Shown here one piece after another: positions 58,364-64,000 of a stretch of 64,000 nucleotides of DNA. The stretch lies in assembly GCA_947359465.1 (NCBI GenBank), contig OX375880.1, forward strand, positions 26,116,714-26,180,713, written 5' to 3'. The DNA is from Metellina segmentata (Eukaryota > Arthropoda > Arachnida > Araneae > Tetragnathidae). Every line of letters starts with the position of its first letter. Within the stretch, counting starts at the first letter, position 1. The translations under genes and the position numbers were made by a program. The notes under the pieces are model-generated. The model was not told the origin of the DNA. It saw only the letters and a list, made by a program, of their open reading frames with translations, and searched no databases.

Positions 58364-60267
58364 CAGTGGCGGATTAAGCGGTAAGCGGCCGCGTAGGACC
58401 CCGAGGTCTTGAAATGTTTTTTCATTAAGGTTCGAGAAAAGTTGTGACAGTGTGTGTGTGTCTTTACAATGTGCGTCTTTATGAGCAATGAAAAGACTTC
58501 CTAACATACGATGGTCAGCAAAAGCAGATGCTGTATTAACTATAAAACTTGGTTTCACCCATATATATGAGGCTTTACCTGGAATTTGTAATTCCGAAGA
58601 AACAAAGTTACCATATTGGAGGCGACTTCACTTCTGAGGAAAATGAACAAATATGAAACCTCCCTAATGACAGTTAGTTGCAATACTATGTTATAAAGGA
58701 TAAATGCTACCAGTAAATAACTGCAACCAGTGGAATGCGAACTATTGAAAGGTTATCCATCCTGAAGTCATTAGTAAATTTTATCAATAATTTAAAGAGA
58801 AGTTGAAAAAGAGGCAACTGATTTATCAGGGCTGTCATTTAATGTGAAAGATGGTTAAACTCGCAGACAACAAATAAGAAAAAAAAAAGTGTTATTTTTT
58901 TATATTTTTTTAATGAAAACAAAGGAGTTGGACATGCATTTACAATGAGAGAAAATTTCATAGTCAATTAATTCGATTTTTTTCATATGTGATAACACCA
59001 AGGCAGAATTATCTCAAAGAACCTATGGAGTTGTTGTGGAGCCTTTTCGAATATTTTTTATATTGGGATTTATCAGTAGAAAAAAAGAACACGATAAAAA
59101 AAAAGTTGAAGAATATTTACAAAAATGACTTGGGTGTTTGTACTTTTGAAGACGAATTTGATCATCTGTACTATAATAAAAGAAAGTGTTTGTTTGTTTG
59201 GGGCCGCAAAATCCTGACGATTCTATGGCACTTACAGCAATGAGATTTGGCACACAGGTAGTCCGAATTGTTTGCAATTTTTGTGTTGCGGCGAATTTTA
59301 AAATTCAATCTAGAAGATTTTTAAATGTGAATTTGATAGTTTTATTCTCAGTCGATTTTTCAAACGCGGATAACATTTTCTACTCATGCGACCTTGCAGT
59401 CAAGGTTTGGAATTATGGCAAGTTTTTTCATATGCAGAACGTGGAGAAAATTATTTTTTTCGTTTCCGCTTTGCTTTTGCGCGGAGAAATGTTTATCCAG
59501 CCAGACGATAAATATTTTAATTGTAGTCACACTTCTTTTTTCTATCTCCAAGACTAATTTCAACGGATTGGAAAACTGCGAAAAATTTCAGTTTAGATTG
59601 GTACCTAAAAATACGATTTTCTTTAAATACATTATTTTTTAATTGAATATATCTTCAACGGATTTGAAATCTGAGGAAAATTTTACACCAGCTTAATACC
59701 TTACATCACGGTGTTGCCCGTGTTATTGGTTTGCACGGGCACGGGCAACGTCGTTCTAGCCACGCAGTGGCTAGTTTTTTAATATTTCTTAAAGAAAACG
59801 AGGACACATATAAACCACACGAGTCATCTATCGAGCTGATAAAGAAATGTCTTGCACATTTCCGAATGCTGAAACATTATTGAATTTTTTTTTTAACAAT
59901 TTACTTTTCTATTGCAACAGGAGAAAGGTTGTTTCCTGTTTTAAAGCGTGTAAAAAATAATTTTAGGAGTTCTATGGTAGAAGAAATATTAATTAATATG
60001 ACCATTCTGTATATAGAGCAAGGAATCGTAAAACGAATTGACACACTTCAAAATAATTGACGAATTTGCATGAAATAAAGTAAGACGAAAATTCATGTAA
60101 AAATGTTTTTTTTTTTAATAAGTTTATTTAATGGGCTGTGGTATGAAAATATTGTGATTACTTTTCTTTTTTGTTAATAACTTAAGGAAACTTTTTTTTC
60201 TAACTTGAGATTGAGGGCCCCGAAATTTTTACCGCTTGGGGTCCCCACTTGACTTGATCCGCCACTA
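58364..60267 (+). mobile_element. hAT transposon (copy 2) with perfect 8-bp duplication
   Basis: ATTGTTCC flanks both sides (58356-58363, 60268-60275). Inverted ends are CAGTGGCGGATTAAG and TTGATCCGCCACTA; next to them lie related GGACCCCGAGG and CCGCTTGGGGTCC. The transposase relic includes the stretch MRRWSAKADAVL-like near 58505-58550 and FTHIYEALPGICNSEET. A Helitron-like element (59170-59774) sits inside. Confidence 0.85.
59170..59774 (+). mobile_element. Helitron-like non-autonomous element inside hAT copy 2
   Basis: Starts about TATAATAAAAGAAAGTGTTT then GTTTGTTTGGGGCCGC and ends with the hairpin CTAGCCACGCAGTGGCTAG (59756-59774) followed by a T run. The 5' AT-rich start, the GC-rich 3' part (CACGGGCACGGGCAACGTCG) and the terminal hairpin with final CTAG match Helitron architecture. 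Members at 35.5 and 41.5 kb are in the opposite orientation. Confidence 0.6.
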
Positions 60268-60275
60268 ATTGTTCC

Positions 60276-61623
60276 TGTTAGGAGTAGCAGGAAACTGAAC
60301 ACTTCTTCACAAATAACTATCAGTTCTTATCTTGTAGTGCCGACAGGTGAGTGGTTGGGTATTGGAAAAAAGGGACACCTGTTCCTTCCCCATTAAGAGA
60401 ACCAACACTGAAACTTTTTTTAGGGGGGGGGGGAAAGATGTACAACGTAATTTGTTAAATTTTTAAAGCTGCACCTTTTGTAAATATTCTATTTGTAAAA
60501 TTCGATACATTAAAAAGATCTAATACAATTAAAATGCGTTACGATTTATATTAAATTGAAGAAATTAAATCCCAATAAAATAGCTTTAAAATGAGAGATT
60601 ACCAAGTCTGTATCTTCACAAAAATTAATTAGCTATCTTAAAGATGCAGTACATTTTCATTTAAGCTTTAAATAACTGAAGCTTAATAACCTTTTGAATA
60701 AAGGACAAAACTTTTTTTAAGTTATTATTTTCATTCATAGCTATGGTAATGTCAATTGCTACACCAAGTTTCATTAAAATTTGAAGGGTCTCGGACTAAT
60801 CTGTACGCTAGATTTGAGACGAAATTCCTCAAATTTTGGAAATTTATGTAGCTTGAATAACGATATGCAAATTGAAAAATTGTCTGATTTAGAAAAATAT
60901 TTTCACAGTCCTAAGGTGTGCCATACACACGATTTTCGCATTACAGTAATTTATTTAACCAGCGAAATTTTTTTTTCGGTCCACCATGTAATTGTCTTGG
61001 CGATGACTATTTTGATTAACTTTCCTTAAGACTCCTATGTGTTTGAAGTTTCGAAAAGTAAAATAAATATAAAAAAAAAGATGTAATCCCAACCTTTTAT
61101 ACAAGTGATTGTTCAAAGATTTTAAAGTTTCGGAGTAGGTATCTCTTACGATATGGTTATATTGCTTAAATTTTGATGGTTTTTACTTATCTTTAATTTA
61201 ATAATTGTTTTTCATTAATAAATGTACCGATTGAACATCTGATCAAGCCACATTATGACTCTGAAGATATGTGTAATCTTAGTTCAGAAATTGATAATTT
61301 CTCACCTGAAAATAAGTGCTGTAAGGATCAACTGTCGAATGTGATGTAACATAAGTTTTAAAGGTTTTATACAAAACTGCATCATTATCTCGATAGAATA
61401 TAAACATTGTATTAATTACATAAAAAAAGTAATATTTTGTCGCAATGACAGAAAGTTGTCAATTATTACTAGATGAAACGAAAGTTGTTTTACATTAGTT
61501 TCGTTTTGTCTATGAACAGTTATTTGTCAATGTTTAAACACATTTTTTTCAAAAACGACAGAGCGATTATTTATGCTAAAGAAAAGATATGCTAGAAATT
61601 ACGAAGAAGGGCTTTATGCTAGA
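60276..61623. other. AT-rich DNA, nothing recognised
   Basis: Includes a poly-G tract near 60425. Short open frames near 60781-61029 have no recognisable similarity. Confidence 0.45.
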
Positions 61624-61989
61624 AGGGTTTACTATTTAAACTAGGAAGCGAGGGCATCCATACTAGTTTTTAACATACTGAAAACAAATTTTAAACAGTG
61701 CTGATCCCCCTCTTGAAAGGCATCAGTTCAAACCTCCCAACTGTAAAAAATCAAAATTAGCCAAAAAATACTTTGAAATTCAACTTCTGCCGGTTTTTAG
61801 TGAGTAGAAAGAAATATTTGTTACAATCAATTGTCATTCTACTATAGATGCCAACTCCTAGGGTCCTGAACTCTTTGTATCCACACAAACGTGAGGCAAA
61901 TAATTCCAATGAGAAATTAGACAAATTGTTATAAGAGCATCTACACCAAGCATGCCACAGGAGTCTGATCCCCTTGAAAGTTTTTATGG
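61624..61989 (-). repeat. Right arm of the second inverted repeat pair
   Basis: Reverse complement of 52241-52625. The minus strand reads TFKGIRLLWHAWCRCSYNNL then SNFSLELFASRLCGYKEF, IYSRMTIDCNKYFFLLTKNR and QKLNFKVFFG, longer and more open than in the left arm. Family unknown. Confidence 0.75.
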
Positions 61990-62944
61990 ATGAATGATGA
62001 TAATCTGCTTTTCTCGAAGGAAAGTCCTTGAACAGATAATAATTGGCACGCAAGAAATCATTCATATCCTATTTTTATTTCATCCATGAAGCACACGAAG
62101 AGAACAAATTTCAACATCTAAGAGTGCATTACCTTGTTCTTTTTAACGTGCTCATCAAAATCCCACATGTGATCCTACATCAATTCAGTGACAGCTGGTT
62201 AGGAGTAGAGGCTGAAATGGGACATACAGGTTTTTTCAAGCAAAATAAATTCTTGAATTATTTTCTATCTTACAATAACAATTAAAATTGAGATAATTTG
62301 TAAAATGTGTCAATGCATTTGGGCTCATATTTACAGTAAAAACATTCTTGTTTCCACCTAAAAGAACTCACAATTAAGGAATTAAAAGATATTTTCAACA
62401 TATTTAACAAACCAGCAGAACAATTTAACACAAGAAAATTTTCACTTTTGTGGTTGCAAAAATTTTGATGAAAGAAACGCATACATCACATCTATAAGAA
62501 AAAGGAATATTATTTAAACGCAAAATATTCTCAATTAATTTTGCTAGGTAACATTAAAAACAAGCTAACTCAATGGAACTTGCAAATAATGAATAAAGTG
62601 AACAACACATGTGCTGCAAACATCAAGTAATAGACATGCACATAAAGAAAATTTTTCTGACACAGAAGATAAATACAATGGAGGAATCACACCTTCACTT
62701 CCTACAGCTCACAGGTTTCTAGTACAGTGGGCATAAACATTGTGCCATCACCCTGGAAAGAGTGAGGGACTACCTAACCAGTTACCATATTATAGCAATA
62801 CACTATGGAAAAGGACAACTCATTTTTAAAATGTATAACTTGGTTAGGGTTTTAAGGTGCAAAGGGCCATTTAAAATGTAGGGAAGAAAGCAATTGAACA
62901 AGAATTTTCTTCTGCCAACCAACAAAAAAAACTTCATTGGGTTG
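61990..62944. other. AT-rich DNA, nothing recognised
   Basis: No gene is recognised. A lone ACATTAAAAACAAGCTAACT at 62551 is an outlying unit-like piece of the minisatellite further right. Confidence 0.45.
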
Positions 62945-63480
62945 CATTTAAAAACAAGCTAAATTGAACGTAATTCACCATTTAACATAGCAAAGGAACA
63001 ATACTGAGCACAACAGGAAAATAAAGAATAAAATAGGTAAAATAAGCAACGAACCGAGAATTTTCATCTGCTCGCCAAAAAGGAAATTCCGTTGGGTAGC
63101 ACTTAAAAACAAGCTAACTCAACGTTATTCACCATTTAACGTAGCAAATGAACAATACAACACACAAAGGGATATGCAGGAATAAAATAGGTAAAATATG
63201 CACCTGACCGAGAATTTTCATCTGCCCGCCATAAAGTCAATTCCGTTGGGTAGCACTTAAAAACAAGCTAACTCAACGTTATTAACCATTTAGCACAGCA
63301 AGTGAACAATACATTTCAAAACGGGTTATAAAATGAAGGAAAAATAAGCAAATTAAGAGCCTTCATCTGCCCATCAAAAAGTGTAATTCGTAGAATAGCA
63401 TTTAAATACAAGCTAACTTAACGGAACAAAACAATTTGCAAAGCAAATATAAAGCAATGAAAATATTAAATTTCAAATAA
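62945..63480 (+). repeat. Minisatellite, unit about 155 bp
   Basis: AAACAAGCTAA begins units at about 62952, 63107, 63261 and, as AAATACAAGCTAA, 63404, giving spacings of 155, 154 and 143 bp. Units share CGAGAATTTTCATCTGCYCG, CCGTTGGGTAGCAC, CACCATTTAAC and GAACAATAC. Divergence between units is moderate. Confidence 0.75.
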
Positions 63481-63691
63481 AAATATTATTGCTTACATAA
63501 ATTTAGCTTCTAAATGGAAAAACACTAGGTCGGCACACAAAAGACACACACGTCTACTCATTAAACATAAACATAATCCCACGTCCTTCAAAATGGCAAA
63601 TGCTTTTACTTATGGCTCATCAGGACTGCTAGAATTCTACTTTAGATTGGCGAAATCACCAAACAAAGTTTGCCCATGCGCATTCTACGAG

Positions 63692-63772
63692 CTGCGCAGT
63701 AAGGAACTGCGCTGTACGGCTACATAGAATGAAAAGTTATATAGCCGTATTTTGTACGGCGCAATAGACACT
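63692..63772. repeat. Right member of an inverted repeat pair (with 50085-50163)
   Basis: CTGCGCAGTAAGGAACTGCG, GTACGGCTACATAGAATGAA and AAGTTATATAGCCGTA match the reverse complement of the left member closely. Confidence 0.75.
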
Positions 63773-63799
63773 CCGGACCAAGCATAGCTTCAGCTCAAA

Positions 63800-63905
63800 A
63801 TTAAATATCGGCCAACATCAGATTAACATCGTTTTTTGGATATTGTTTTCACAATATCGCCAAATATCGGTACAATATCGGGAAAAATTGCGTAATATTT
63901 AAAAT
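63800..63905. repeat. ATATCG-rich repeat (third segment)
   Basis: Contains AAATATCGGCCAACATCAG, ATCGTTTTTTGGATATTG, CACAATATCGCCAAATATCG and GTACAATATCGGGAAAA, related to the array at 45018-45345. Confidence 0.5.
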
Positions 63906-64000
63906 ATAAAAAATATGGGTAAGACAACATGGGGTCATTATTTACAGTATTACTACATGATTATAATGTTATTAAAAGCGTTATTTACAGTCTTCCTCGT

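Noticed and set aside
62945..63480. CRISPR-like array
   Set aside because: Units of about 155 bp are similar throughout, without short repeats and unique spacers, and the DNA is eukaryotic.

Overview
The window looks like nuclear DNA of an arthropod, probably a chelicerate such as a spider. It is AT-rich, its genes are split into small exons, many introns carry nested transposons, and there are several tRNA-derived SINE families. The species is an inference. There is no operon, CRISPR array or bacterial gene.

Region 1 (1-6.8 kb, + strand) is the 3' end of a secreted proteoglycan gene of the testican (SPOCK/Cow) type. A thyroglobulin type-1 exon (329-466) is followed, after an intron with two tandem SINEs, by a last exon with an acidic tail (2898-3007). 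After it comes about 3.7 kb of T-rich, transposon-free DNA ending in a poly(A) signal at 6755; I read this as a long 3' UTR.

Region 2 (about 9.3-43 kb, + strand) is one complete gene for a leishmanolysin-like (M8) zinc metalloprotease. Sixteen exons with matching splice phases give a 708-residue protein. It has a signal peptide, the HEMIH zinc motif, a third histidine, a Met-turn, a cysteine-rich region, an unrecognised module of about 105 residues, one transmembrane helix and a short cytoplasmic tail. A competing terminal exon at 39284 in the same phase would give a 533-residue secreted form. The introns hold a Helitron (itself invaded by a DD41D mariner and a hAT element), a deleted mariner, a Tc1 element, hAT and piggyBac-like elements, SINEs and a 155-bp hairpin.

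Region 3 (43-64 kb) has no host gene I can recognise. It is a transposon graveyard: SINE clusters, a CR1-like 3' end, a split Copia element on the minus strand, hAT relics, a Jockey-like RT relic, Helitron-like non-autonomous elements, short ATATCG-rich repeat arrays, a minisatellite, and two pairs of inverted repeats at about 50.1/63.7 kb and 52.2/61.6 kb.

All exon limits were set by eye from splice consensus, phase continuity and protein family resemblance. No alignment or database search was run.
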